Shown here: piece after piece, positions 1 through 5,708 of the stretch
Numbering within the stretch: position 1 is the stretch's first letter
How the letters are laid out: each line of letters opens with the position of its first letter
Origin: Desulfobacteraceae bacterium
Lineage (GTDB): Bacteria; Desulfobacterota; Desulfobacteria; Desulfobacterales; Desulfatirhabdiaceae
Direction: 5' to 3'
Assembly (NCBI GenBank): GCA_027325475.1
Contig: DAIEFO010000074.1
Coordinates: 1-8,955, forward strand
Length of the DNA: 8,955 nucleotides
Translations under genes and position numbers: made by a program
Notes under the pieces: generated by a model
The model's database searches: none
Seen by the model: only the letters and a program-made list of their open reading frames with translations
Told to the model about the DNA's origin: nothing

Positions 1-87
1 GGTTTTCCATCTTCAAAATGGATAGCCAGACAGTCTGTCGCCAGCGGGGCGTAAAGACGTGCGGACAGACAGGCCGCTGAAACGGGA

Positions 88-1644
88 ATGAATCTGGAAG
101 TTGCTGTCATTGAAAAAGGCGCAGAAATCGGCGCCCACAGCTTGAGCGGTGCAATTTTAAATCCGATAGCGCTTAAAGAACTGATCCCGGATTTTATGGC
201 GCAGGGATGCCCCATCGAAACCACAGTCCGGGACGATGAGTTTTATTTTCTTACATCCGATAAAGCCTGGCGCGTCCCCGTAACGCCCAGTTACCTTGAA
301 AACCAGGGATACGCCGTTATCAGCCTGTCGCGGTTCTGCCGGTGGCTGGCCGAAATCGCCGAAGGGCTTGGCGTCAGTATCCTGCCAGGATTTGCAGGCA
401 AAGAAATACTTTATGATTCAAAGACATCGGCAGTCATCGGAGTCCGCACTGGCGATAAGGGCGTCAGTAAAGACGGAACTCCGCGCAGTAATTACGAACC
501 CGGTGTGGATATTCTGGCCAAAGTCACGGTGTTCGGCGAAGGCGCCCGCGGCAGCCTGACCCAGACATTGACTCAGCGGCTGAATATTTCCGGACTCATG
601 CCTGAAGTGTTTGAAACCGGCATTAAAGAGATCATCGAACTGCCGGAAGATCATTATTTCACCACAAGCTTCGGCAATGATCTTCACTTCCTGGGGTATC
701 CGCTGGGGCTCAACACGCCGGGCGGTGGATTCATCTATGAAATGAAAGACAATCAGATCGCCATCGGCTACCTGACGGCACTGTCTTATACCGATCCGTT
801 TCTGGATCCTTACGAGGCGTTCATTCGCTTCAAACTGCATCCGTTTGTCTCCCGGATCATCAGCGGCGGCAAAGTCATCGAACAGGGAGCCAGAACGGTT
901 TCCATCGGCGGGTGGCATACCATGCCGCAGCTTGCCGTGAACGGCGGGCTGCTGGTAGGCGGCTGCGCGGCCATTCACCATGCGCCTGCGTTAAAAGGCA
1001 TTCACACCGGCATGAAATCCGGAATGCTGGCGGCGGAAACCATCCATGCCGCGCTCGAACTCGGCGATTTTTCGCAGAAAACGCTCGGCCGTTATCCCGA
1101 AATGCTCAAGGAAAGCTGGCTGGGGAGAGAACTGTATGAGGGGCGGAATTTTTCTGCAGCCCTCGCCAAAAAAGCGCCCATCAAGTTTTTCCATCTGGCC
1201 GCCCAATATTTAACCGCCGGTAGAGGCATTCGCGATATGCTTCCCCTGGAAACAGACAGCAAAACCCTGAAACCGGTCAGCACCCGCACTGCACCCGATG
1301 CGGTTGACGGCAAACTGTATGACGGCGTCCTGATCGTAGATAAACTGACCGGTGTATATCTCTCCAAAACCCTGCATCGGGAAGACCAGCCGTCGCATAT
1401 CGTGGTGCATGATCTCCAAATTTGTGCCACCCAATGTTATGACACATATCGGAATCCCTGCACCCGTTTCTGTCCGGGAAATGTCTATGAAATGCATGTG
1501 GATGAAAACACATCCCGGCGGGAGCTTAAACTGAACCCGTCCAACTGTCTTCATTGCAAGACCTGCGACATCAAGGACCCGTTCGGGAATATCACCTGGA
1601 CCTGTCCGGAAGGCGGCGACGGCCCCGGATACCGCTGCGGCTAA
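88..1644 (+). CDS. Electron transfer flavoprotein:ubiquinone oxidoreductase (ETF-QO), 5' end incomplete or disrupted
   Basis: ETF-QO takes electrons from reduced electron transfer flavoprotein, through FAD and a 4Fe-4S cluster, into the membrane quinone pool; it is a monotopic membrane enzyme. The reading frame matches the family from just after the first FAD-binding strand (NLEVAVIEKGAEIGAHSLSG) to the end. The C-terminal ferredoxin-like domain carries the four cluster cysteines at residues 462, 487, 490 and 493 (RFCPGNVYE ... NCLHCKTCDIKDP), followed by the usual EGG-GP ending. The family normally has about 30 more N-terminal residues including the GxGxxG dinucleotide-binding motif. Here the frame upstream of the ATG at 88 hits TAA at 52-54 after reading RRADRQAAETG, and no clear Shine-Dalgarno precedes the ATG. 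The start is therefore formal: the gene is truncated, frameshifted, or damaged at a contig edge. Family assignment is very secure; integrity is not. Confidence 0.93.
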   Translation: MNLEVAVIEKGAEIGAHSLSGAILNPIALKELIPDFMAQGCPIETTVRDDEFYFLTSDKAWRVPVTPSYLENQGYAVISLSRFCRWLAEIAEGLGVSILPGFAGKEILYDSKTSAVIGVRTGDKGVSKDGTPRSNYEPGVDILAKVTVFGEGARGSLTQTLTQRLNISGLMPEVFETGIKEIIELPEDHYFTTSFGNDLHFLGYPLGLNTPGGGFIYEMKDNQIAIGYLTALSYTDPFLDPYEAFIRFKLHPFVSRIISGGKVIEQGARTVSIGGWHTMPQLAVNGGLLVGGCAAIHHAPALKGIHTGMKSGMLAAETIHAALELGDFSQKTLGRYPEMLKESWLGRELYEGRNFSAALAKKAPIKFFHLAAQYLTAGRGIRDMLPLETDSKTLKPVSTRTAPDAVDGKLYDGVLIVDKLTGVYLSKTLHREDQPSHIVVHDLQICATQCYDTYRNPCTRFCPGNVYEMHVDENTSRRELKLNPSNCLHCKTCDIKDPFGNITWTCPEGGDGPGYRCG

Positions 1645-1646
1645 AC

Positions 1647-1667
1647 TGATGGCTTCGTAAAAAGCTC
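1647..1667 (+). repeat. Solo end of a dispersed inverted-repeat element
   Basis: The 21 bases beginning TGATGGCTTCGTAAAAAG, two bases after the ETF-QO stop codon, match the terminal sequence of the complete element at 5914-6038 and the solo ends at 5574-5593 and 7737-7758 (shared core GGCTTCGTAAAAA). No matching right-hand end occurs before the next gene, so this is a single end or a decayed copy. It occupies most of the 44-base gap between ETF-QO and the next gene. Confidence 0.6.
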
Positions 1668-1688
1668 AAATTCGATAGGCGCGACATC

Positions 1689-2354
1689 ATGACACAACCC
1701 GTTTCAATTTTACCCTTTCCCATTCCATTCTGCCCGATTTTGTACCATCCCAGGGTGGATGACCTCATTTCCTTTGCAGTAGCCGCATTGATGGCCATTA
1801 CGGCTCACGCCGAAGCGCAGGCATTTATGGCAACCCTTTTAGGAGATGCACAGGAGAAAAACCCCAAAAGATTTCACTTCAACGCGTTTCTCCATCTGGA
1901 TATTGCCGGAACTCTCTGTTTTATCGCAGCAGGCTTTGGCTGGCCCCGACATGTCCAGATTCAGTCAGAGCGGTTTTCAAGACCGCGTCTTTATACAGTG
2001 CTTTCATATCTGGCTGGGCCGGTGAGCAATCTCTTTCTGGCCAGTATTGCGGGAAGCGTCGTCTGGCTGTATCAGCACTTCGGGGTGGAAGATCGGGTAT
2101 TTCGTATGGTGGCAACAGTAAATCTGACGGTAGCGGTGTATCACTTGCTGCCCATCCCACCGCTGGCAGCTTCCAGCATATGGCCGGCGCTGTTCCCGAG
2201 TCTGATGAAACGATGGGCATCCAAAACCTGGCAAACTGTCGGCGCTGCGGTACTGATTCTGTATTTCGGGTTCGAACAGATCACCGCACATCCTTTTATC
2301 AGCAACAAACTGACGGAGATGATCATGGCCTTGTACCACATCATCATCCCCTGA
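1689..2354 (+). CDS. Site-2 protease (peptidase M50)-like membrane protein lacking catalytic residues
   Basis: The 221 residues follow the compact bacterial site-2-protease fold: a first hydrophobic segment (about 27-52) ending in LLGD, then a small basic region and HLDIAGTL (69-76, equivalent to the HIDPIGTL stretch), FGW (83-85), LAGPVSNLFLA (108-118), and N145 with LLPIPPL (153-159), followed by another hydrophobic segment near 182-195. The order and spacing match the M50B family. The zinc-binding HExxH is replaced by HAEAQ (40-44), and the Asp-Gly after PIPPL is Ala-Ala (160-161). The metal-ligand triad and catalytic glutamate are therefore lost and the protein should not cleave peptides; a binding or regulatory pseudoprotease role is inference. 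It probably sits in the cytoplasmic membrane with about five segments. The start has only a weak SD-like ATAGG. It lies 44 bases after ETF-QO on the same strand, with a repeat end between. Confidence 0.8.
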   Translation: MTQPVSILPFPIPFCPILYHPRVDDLISFAVAALMAITAHAEAQAFMATLLGDAQEKNPKRFHFNAFLHLDIAGTLCFIAAGFGWPRHVQIQSERFSRPRLYTVLSYLAGPVSNLFLASIAGSVVWLYQHFGVEDRVFRMVATVNLTVAVYHLLPIPPLAASSIWPALFPSLMKRWASKTWQTVGAAVLILYFGFEQITAHPFISNKLTEMIMALYHIIIP

Positions 2355-2357
2355 TGG

Positions 2358-2410
2358 TTCACGAAAAGCACGAATAGCGTGCAATGTCTTAAATTCGTGA
2401 ATTTCGTGAT
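2358..2410. repeat. Large inverted repeat between convergent genes
   Basis: TTCACGAAAAGCACGAAT (2358-2375) and ATTCGTGAATTTCGTGAT (2393-2410) are complementary at 15 of 18 positions around a 17-base loop. Each arm contains two CACGAA units. It fills the gap between the plus-strand M50-like gene and the minus-strand ATPase gene, so it could act as a bidirectional terminator or RNA-stabilising hairpin. There is no clean T-run directly after either arm, so it is listed as a repeat. Similar CACGAA-rich hairpins are, as I recall, dispersed in many genomes, which I cannot check here. Confidence 0.6.
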
Positions 2411-2418
2411 TATGATTT

Positions 2419-3108
2419 TTATCTGATCAGCAGCGTTGCCGGATCCAGAAAAAGGGCTGGATGCCCGGCTTCCGACGGCCCGCCTTTCAGCGCCTTCACC
2501 AGAACGTCCTTGCCTTCCGGCTGAAGCTGGAGAATGATATCGAACATATCGGAAACACTGACGATCTGGGGCGGCAATCCATCCGGTTCTGCAATTTCGC
2601 GCTGGTGCGTCCGGATCGAAAACCAGATGGGAAGACGATAATCCACAGAAAGCAGTTTGATGTCCGTTAACAGATCAACAGGATTGTCAAACGGCAGACC
2701 ATCGATAATCACCATCTGTGGGAAAAAGATACCCTGGGCGGTTAAATCCGTCAGACGTTCTTTCAACTTGGGAACACTGAAGCCTTCCACCTGAAACGTC
2801 ATGATAAAGCGGTGTGTCAAAATCGTTTCCCACAGATCGTTGATTCCCTGAAGATTTTGAATTTTGGCAATATTCCTGAACACCTCTTCATACCACAGGG
2901 ACACTTTCTGTACAGGATCGTTGAGGCTGATGTGAAGTACATTTTTATCTCTGAGCACCGCATTCAGCGCAATCTGCACCATCAATGCAGTCTTTCCGAC
3001 GCCGGCTCTGGCCAGTACGGCGCCAAAGCTTCCGGCAGGTAAAATATCATCCGTGTCATGTCCCAGCAGACTCAGGGGATTTCGCAAAATGAGATCTTTT
3101 TTCAGCAT
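2419..3108 (-). CDS. RecA/KaiC-like P-loop ATPase of unknown function
   Basis: This 229-residue protein looks like a single-domain RecA-superfamily ATPase. Its Walker A is ARAGVGKT (33-40), in which the usual first glycine is alanine, and its Walker B is QMVIIDGLPF (131-140). A basic SIRTHQRE segment (165-172) lies where sensor or arginine-finger residues often sit. There is no helicase- or recombinase-specific motif, signal peptide or membrane segment that I can recognise, so the role is unknown. I chose the ATG at 3108 because AAAGGA lies 8-9 bases upstream. A longer in-frame ATG at 3210 overlaps the EF-G stop by 11 bases, has no SD, and adds 34 residues of non-domain-like sequence. The gene follows EF-G on the same strand (91-base gap from the chosen start) and probably shares its transcript. 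Confidence 0.75.
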   Translation of the reverse strand: MLKKDLILRNPLSLLGHDTDDILPAGSFGAVLARAGVGKTALMVQIALNAVLRDKNVLHISLNDPVQKVSLWYEEVFRNIAKIQNLQGINDLWETILTHRFIMTFQVEGFSVPKLKERLTDLTAQGIFFPQMVIIDGLPFDNPVDLLTDIKLLSVDYRLPIWFSIRTHQREIAEPDGLPPQIVSVSDMFDIILQLQPEGKDVLVKALKGGPSEAGHPALFLDPATLLIR

Positions 3109-3199
3109 GGCAAGATTCCTTTCTTTCAAATAAATAACATTGGTCCGGCAGGAAACGTTTTTATCGTCCCCATGCCGGAAAACTGAAATATCCCTCTGA

Positions 3200-5284
3200 T
3201 TATGCGACATGTTTTTTGCTTTCAGATACCTTCTTGATCAGTTCTTCCGAAACAGACTGCGGCACCTGTTTATAAGTTGAGAATTCCATGGTGAACTGTG
3301 CCTTGCCTTGCGTGGACGACCTGAGCACCGTGGAAAAACCGAACATCTCCGCCAGCGGTACCTGAGCTTCGATGGAACACATGACGCCTTCATCCTGAGC
3401 ACCGACAATCATTCCCCGCCGCTGATTCAGCAGTCCCATGGCTGATCCTTGAAACTCGGTCGGGGTTTCCACCACCACTTTCATAATCGGCTCATGAATA
3501 ACGGCTTTGGCTTTGGCGTAGCCTTCCAGAAAAGCGCCTCTGGCTGCGGCCTGAAAGGCCATATCCGATGAATCCACGGCGTGGGATGCGCCATCATTGA
3601 TGACGACGCGGACGCCGGTAACCGGATATCCCAGTTTGGGCCCTTTGGGCAGGCAGAGACGGAATCCTTTTTCGCATGCGGCAATGTACTGCGTGGGAAT
3701 AGCGCCGCCGGTGACCTCGTTGACAAAGACGAAATCCTCTTCCGCAGGCTCCATATACCCGGCCACGCGCCCATACTGACCAGAACCGCCAGTTTGTTTT
3801 TTGTGGACATAGTTGAATTCCGCCTTGCGGGTAATGGTTTCCCGATACGCCACCTGCGGCATGCCGGTGGTCACTTCCGCGTTATACTCCCGCTTCATGC
3901 GCTCCACATAGACTTCCAGATGCAGCTCACCCATTCCCTCGATGATGGTTTCATTGGTTTCATCGTTATAATGAGATTTAAAGGTGGGGTCTTCCTTCGT
4001 AAAGCGGTTCAGTGCCTTCGACATATTGATCTGGGACTTGTTGTCTTTGGGTACGATAGACAGCGAAATTACCGGCGCCGGCACAAACATGGATGTCATG
4101 GTCAGGCTCAGCCCCGGCGCTACAAAAGTATCTCCAGATGCACAGTCAATGCCGAACAGCGCCCCAATATGGCCCGCAGGAATGGCTTCGATATCTTCCA
4201 TCTGATCCGCATGCATCCGCGCCACCCGGCCCACTTTCACCTTGCGGCCATTGCGGACATTGACAATGGTGGAGCCTTTGGCAATTGTTCCCTGATACAC
4301 CCGGATGTAAGTCAATTGGCCGTACTGTCCGTCTTCGAGTTTGAACGCAAACGCCACAACCGGTTTTTCGGAATCCGTCGCCAGCGTCACCACCGCTTCG
4401 TCGTTTTCCGTATCGAGCGCCTGATTTTCGACATCCGATGGGCAGGGGAGCAGACGGGTAACACCATCCAGCAGCGGCTGAACGCCTTTGTTACGGTACG
4501 CTGAACCCATGAACACAGGCGTCATCTTGCGCTCCAGAGTTGCCTTCCGGATAGCGGACAGAAGCAGCTCGGACGGGATATCGCGTTCTTCCAGAATCGC
4601 TTCCGTCAGTTCATCGGATACGACGGAAGCCACATCCAAAAGCAGCTCACGGGCATTCCGGGCTTCATCCTGAAGTGAGGCTGGAATTTCTTCGATGCGG
4701 ATATTTTCACCATTGTCCCCATCAAAATACATGGCTTTCATATCCACGATATCCACCAAGCCCTCCAGATTGGCTTCAAGCCCGATCGGAATCTGAAGAG
4801 GGACCGGATTGTGCCCCAATTTCTCTTTCAGTTGCTGAATAACCCGTGTCGGGTTGGCACCGCTGCGGTCGCACTTGTTGATAAAGGCAAGGCAGGGAAC
4901 ATTATAGCGTTTCATCTGCTGATCGACGGTAATGGACTGGGATTGCACCCCGCCGACCGCGCACAGCACCAGAATGGCGCCATCTAAAACCCGCAGCGAC
5001 CTTTCAACTTCTATGGTGAAATCAACGTGTCCCGGCGTATCGATGATATTGATCTGATGGTTTTGCCATTCACAGAATGTTGCGGCGGAGGCGATGGTAA
5101 TACCGCGCTCTCTTTCCAGTTCCATGGAATCCATGGTGGCACCGACACCGTCTTTTCCCTTGACGTCATGAATGGTATGAATACGCTTGGTGTAATAAAG
5201 GATCCGCTCGGTCAGCGTCGTTTTTCCGGAATCGATATGCGCGCTGATGCCGATGTTTCTGACTTTTTGAATATTTTTTTCCAT
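3200..5284 (-). CDS. fusA: Elongation factor G, spd/mitochondrial EFG1 type
   Basis: EF-G is the cytosolic GTPase that drives tRNA-mRNA translocation on the ribosome. In this 694-residue protein the G1 loop is AHIDSGKT (15-22), switch I ends RGITIASAAT (60-69), G3 is DTPGH (82-86) and G4 is NKCD (136-139). Domain IV has the HKKQTGGSGQYGRV stretch, and the C terminus carries FGFSTVLRSSTQGKAQFTMEF. The sequence follows mitochondrial EFG1 rather than canonical bacterial EF-G: ISAHIDSGKTT, VKGKDGVGATMDSMELERER and VLCAVGGVQSQ. This places it in the spdEFG1 group described in spirochaetes, planctomycetes and deltaproteobacteria, where spdEFG1 performs translocation and a separate spdEFG2 handles recycling. 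The ATG at 5284 is preferred over 5293 because AAGGA lies 10-11 bases upstream of it but only about 2 bases from the earlier ATG. A terminator and leader ORF precede it, and a P-loop ATPase gene follows. Confidence 0.95.
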   Translation of the reverse strand: MEKNIQKVRNIGISAHIDSGKTTLTERILYYTKRIHTIHDVKGKDGVGATMDSMELERERGITIASAATFCEWQNHQINIIDTPGHVDFTIEVERSLRVLDGAILVLCAVGGVQSQSITVDQQMKRYNVPCLAFINKCDRSGANPTRVIQQLKEKLGHNPVPLQIPIGLEANLEGLVDIVDMKAMYFDGDNGENIRIEEIPASLQDEARNARELLLDVASVVSDELTEAILEERDIPSELLLSAIRKATLERKMTPVFMGSAYRNKGVQPLLDGVTRLLPCPSDVENQALDTENDEAVVTLATDSEKPVVAFAFKLEDGQYGQLTYIRVYQGTIAKGSTIVNVRNGRKVKVGRVARMHADQMEDIEAIPAGHIGALFGIDCASGDTFVAPGLSLTMTSMFVPAPVISLSIVPKDNKSQINMSKALNRFTKEDPTFKSHYNDETNETIIEGMGELHLEVYVERMKREYNAEVTTGMPQVAYRETITRKAEFNYVHKKQTGGSGQYGRVAGYMEPAEEDFVFVNEVTGGAIPTQYIAACEKGFRLCLPKGPKLGYPVTGVRVVINDGASHAVDSSDMAFQAAARGAFLEGYAKAKAVIHEPIMKVVVETPTEFQGSAMGLLNQRRGMIVGAQDEGVMCSIEAQVPLAEMFGFSTVLRSSTQGKAQFTMEFSTYKQVPQSVSEELIKKVSESKKHVA

Positions 5285-5391
5285 AGAACACATTTCCTTG
5301 CATAAGCGAAACTGGATGGCCCCATAAACAACCTGTCCTCAGCATTTCATTGCTGGTATTTACGGGCTCATCAAAATAAAAAGAAGACACG

Positions 5392-5433
5392 AAAAAAAAA
5401 CCCTCATTTGGAAATCGCATCCAGATGGGGGTT
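5392..5433 (-). terminator. Intrinsic terminator in the EF-G leader (candidate attenuator)
   Basis: Read on the minus strand, AACCCCCATCTGG (5433-5421) pairs with CCAAATGAGGGTT (5411-5399) at 11 of 13 positions, around a 9-base loop, followed directly by seven T residues (5398-5392). It lies about 108 bases upstream of the EF-G start. No minus-strand gene lies between it and the right end of the window, so any transcript reaching it is most simply the EF-G leader. The plus strand has no T-tract after the hairpin, so its orientation is specific for EF-G transcription. A 12-codon ORF runs through the 5' arm and its stop codon lies in the 3' arm. Confidence 0.7.
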
Positions 5434-5442
5434 CAAATGCAT
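5404..5442 (-). CDS. Candidate 12-residue leader peptide upstream of EF-G
   Basis: ATG at 5442-5440 opens a short frame, MHLNPHLDAISK, ending in TGA at 5406-5404. AGGAG (5456-5452) precedes the ATG with a 9-base spacer, a good Shine-Dalgarno. Codons 4-7 make up most of the terminator 5' arm, and the stop codon lies in its 3' arm. A ribosome initiating, translating or stopping here would prevent the hairpin from forming. I infer a regulatory leader peptide; the peptide itself resembles nothing I recognise. One difficulty is that a start site about 7 bases after the TATAAG at 5466-5461 would cut into the SD, so full translation may need a more upstream start. Chance occurrence of such a short ORF cannot be excluded. 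Confidence 0.4.
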   Translation of the reverse strand: MHLNPHLDAISK

Positions 5443-5460
5443 TGATTTTAACTCCTGATA

Positions 5461-5487
5461 CTTATATCACAAAGTTTGCATTGTCAA
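5461..5487 (-). promoter_or_regulatory. Candidate sigma-70 promoter for EF-G
   Basis: On the minus strand TTGACA (5487-5482) is a perfect -35 hexamer. TATAAG (5466-5461) lies 15 bases later, or TAAGTA (5464-5459) at 17. A T-run precedes the -35. Transcription would begin near 5454, only about 12 bases before the leader-peptide ATG and about 170 bases before EF-G. The short spacer of the better -10 makes this less than ideal. An alternative is TATAAT at 5550-5545, which lacks a recognisable -35. Confidence 0.45.
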
Positions 5488-5488
5488 G

Positions 5489-5525
5489 AAAAAAAGGATT
5501 TCTGGCAACCTGGCCGGAATCCTTT
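5489..5525 (-). terminator. Second terminator-like hairpin upstream of EF-G
   Basis: On the minus strand AAAGGATT (5525-5518) pairs perfectly with AATCCTTT (5500-5493). An inner GGC (5515-5513) pairs with GCC (5506-5504) around a 6-base loop, and the hairpin runs into TTTTCTT. Together with the hairpin at 5433-5399 it forms a tandem pair pointing at EF-G, with no minus-strand gene upstream to terminate. It would only be transcribed from a start to its right, such as near TATAAT at 5550-5545. Alternatively it insulates EF-G from antisense transcription. Confidence 0.5.
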
Positions 5526-5566
5526 CTCAGAGGAACGTAATATCATTATACATCAGGAGGCAGATT

Positions 5567-5614
5567 GTGAGCGGACTTTTTATGAAGCCGTCAATATTCC
5601 ACAATTTTTATTGA
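5567..5614 (+). other. 15-codon mini-ORF with strong SD, possible gene remnant
   Basis: AGGAGG (5555-5560) lies 6 bases before GTG at 5567, which opens a 15-codon frame (MSGLFMKPSIFHNFY) ending in TGA at 5612-5614. The SD and start look like those of a real gene. From the third codon on, however, the sequence is the end of the dispersed repeat (5574-5593), and the stop falls in the TTGACA of the next promoter. The best reading is a gene start cut off by repeat insertion or deletion. A genuine short peptide is possible but unsupported. Confidence 0.2.
5574..5593 (-). repeat. Solo end of a dispersed inverted-repeat element
   Basis: GACTTTTTATGAAGCCGTCA, read on the opposite strand as TGACGGCTTCATAAAAAGTC, matches the terminal sequence of the complete element at 5914-6038 and the solo ends at 1647-1667 and 7737-7758. 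No partner end is seen nearby. It separates an SD-plus-start-codon remnant from the promoter of the zinc-ribbon gene. Confidence 0.6.
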
Positions 5615-5638
5615 CACATCCTGTAAATCAGGAATAAG
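5611..5638 (+). promoter_or_regulatory. Candidate promoter of the zinc-ribbon protein gene
   Basis: TTGACA (5611-5616) is a perfect -35 hexamer; AATAAG (5633-5638) lies 16 bases later as a four-of-six -10. Initiation would fall near 5645, giving a leader of about 65 bases before the ATG at 5709. The -10 lies inside a perfect palindrome (5631-5647), so occupancy of that site would block the promoter. Confidence 0.4.
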
Positions 5639-5647
5639 AATTATTCC
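5631..5647. promoter_or_regulatory. Palindromic operator-like site GGAATAA-N3-TTATTCC
   Basis: GGAATAA (5631-5637) and TTATTCC (5641-5647) are perfect inverted repeats around GAA, overlapping the -10 region of the zinc-ribbon gene promoter. Read as 7-1-7 centred on 5639, it is related to PerR boxes (consensus TTATAAT-N-ATTATAA), with five of seven matches in the right half and four of seven in the left. A PerR-type regulator is encoded at 7291-7767. Regulation of this site by that protein is speculation; it could equally be a short RNA hairpin. Confidence 0.4.
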
Positions 5648-5708
5648 ATCTGAAAGCGTATCCGGTTTTTTTATGCTGTTCACCATCCAATGTCTAAAGG
5701 AGATACCC

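Noticed and set aside
418..981. 187-codon minus-strand frame inside ETF-QO
   Set aside because: Antisense shadow of a clear coding frame; low-complexity, unfamily-like translation.
3581..4504. 307-codon open frame on the plus strand antisense to EF-G
   Set aside because: It is a shadow of the strongly conserved EF-G gene; its His/Arg-rich translation resembles no family and it has no SD.
5340..5355. Short hairpin CAGCA/TGCTG in the EF-G leader as an antiterminator
   Set aside because: It is only 5 bp, lies downstream of the terminator, and shows no complementarity to the terminator arms.
5166..5420. 84-codon minus-strand frame starting in the terminator loop and overlapping the EF-G start
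   Set aside because: It is out of frame with EF-G, has no SD, and would read the T-tract as FFF; the 12-codon ORF with AGGAG is the better candidate in the same leader.
5537..5551. AT-rich imperfect dyad GTAATAT-C-ATTATAC as a second PerR box
   Set aside because: Only five of seven half-site positions are symmetric and it coincides with a TATAAT sequence; base composition alone could produce it.
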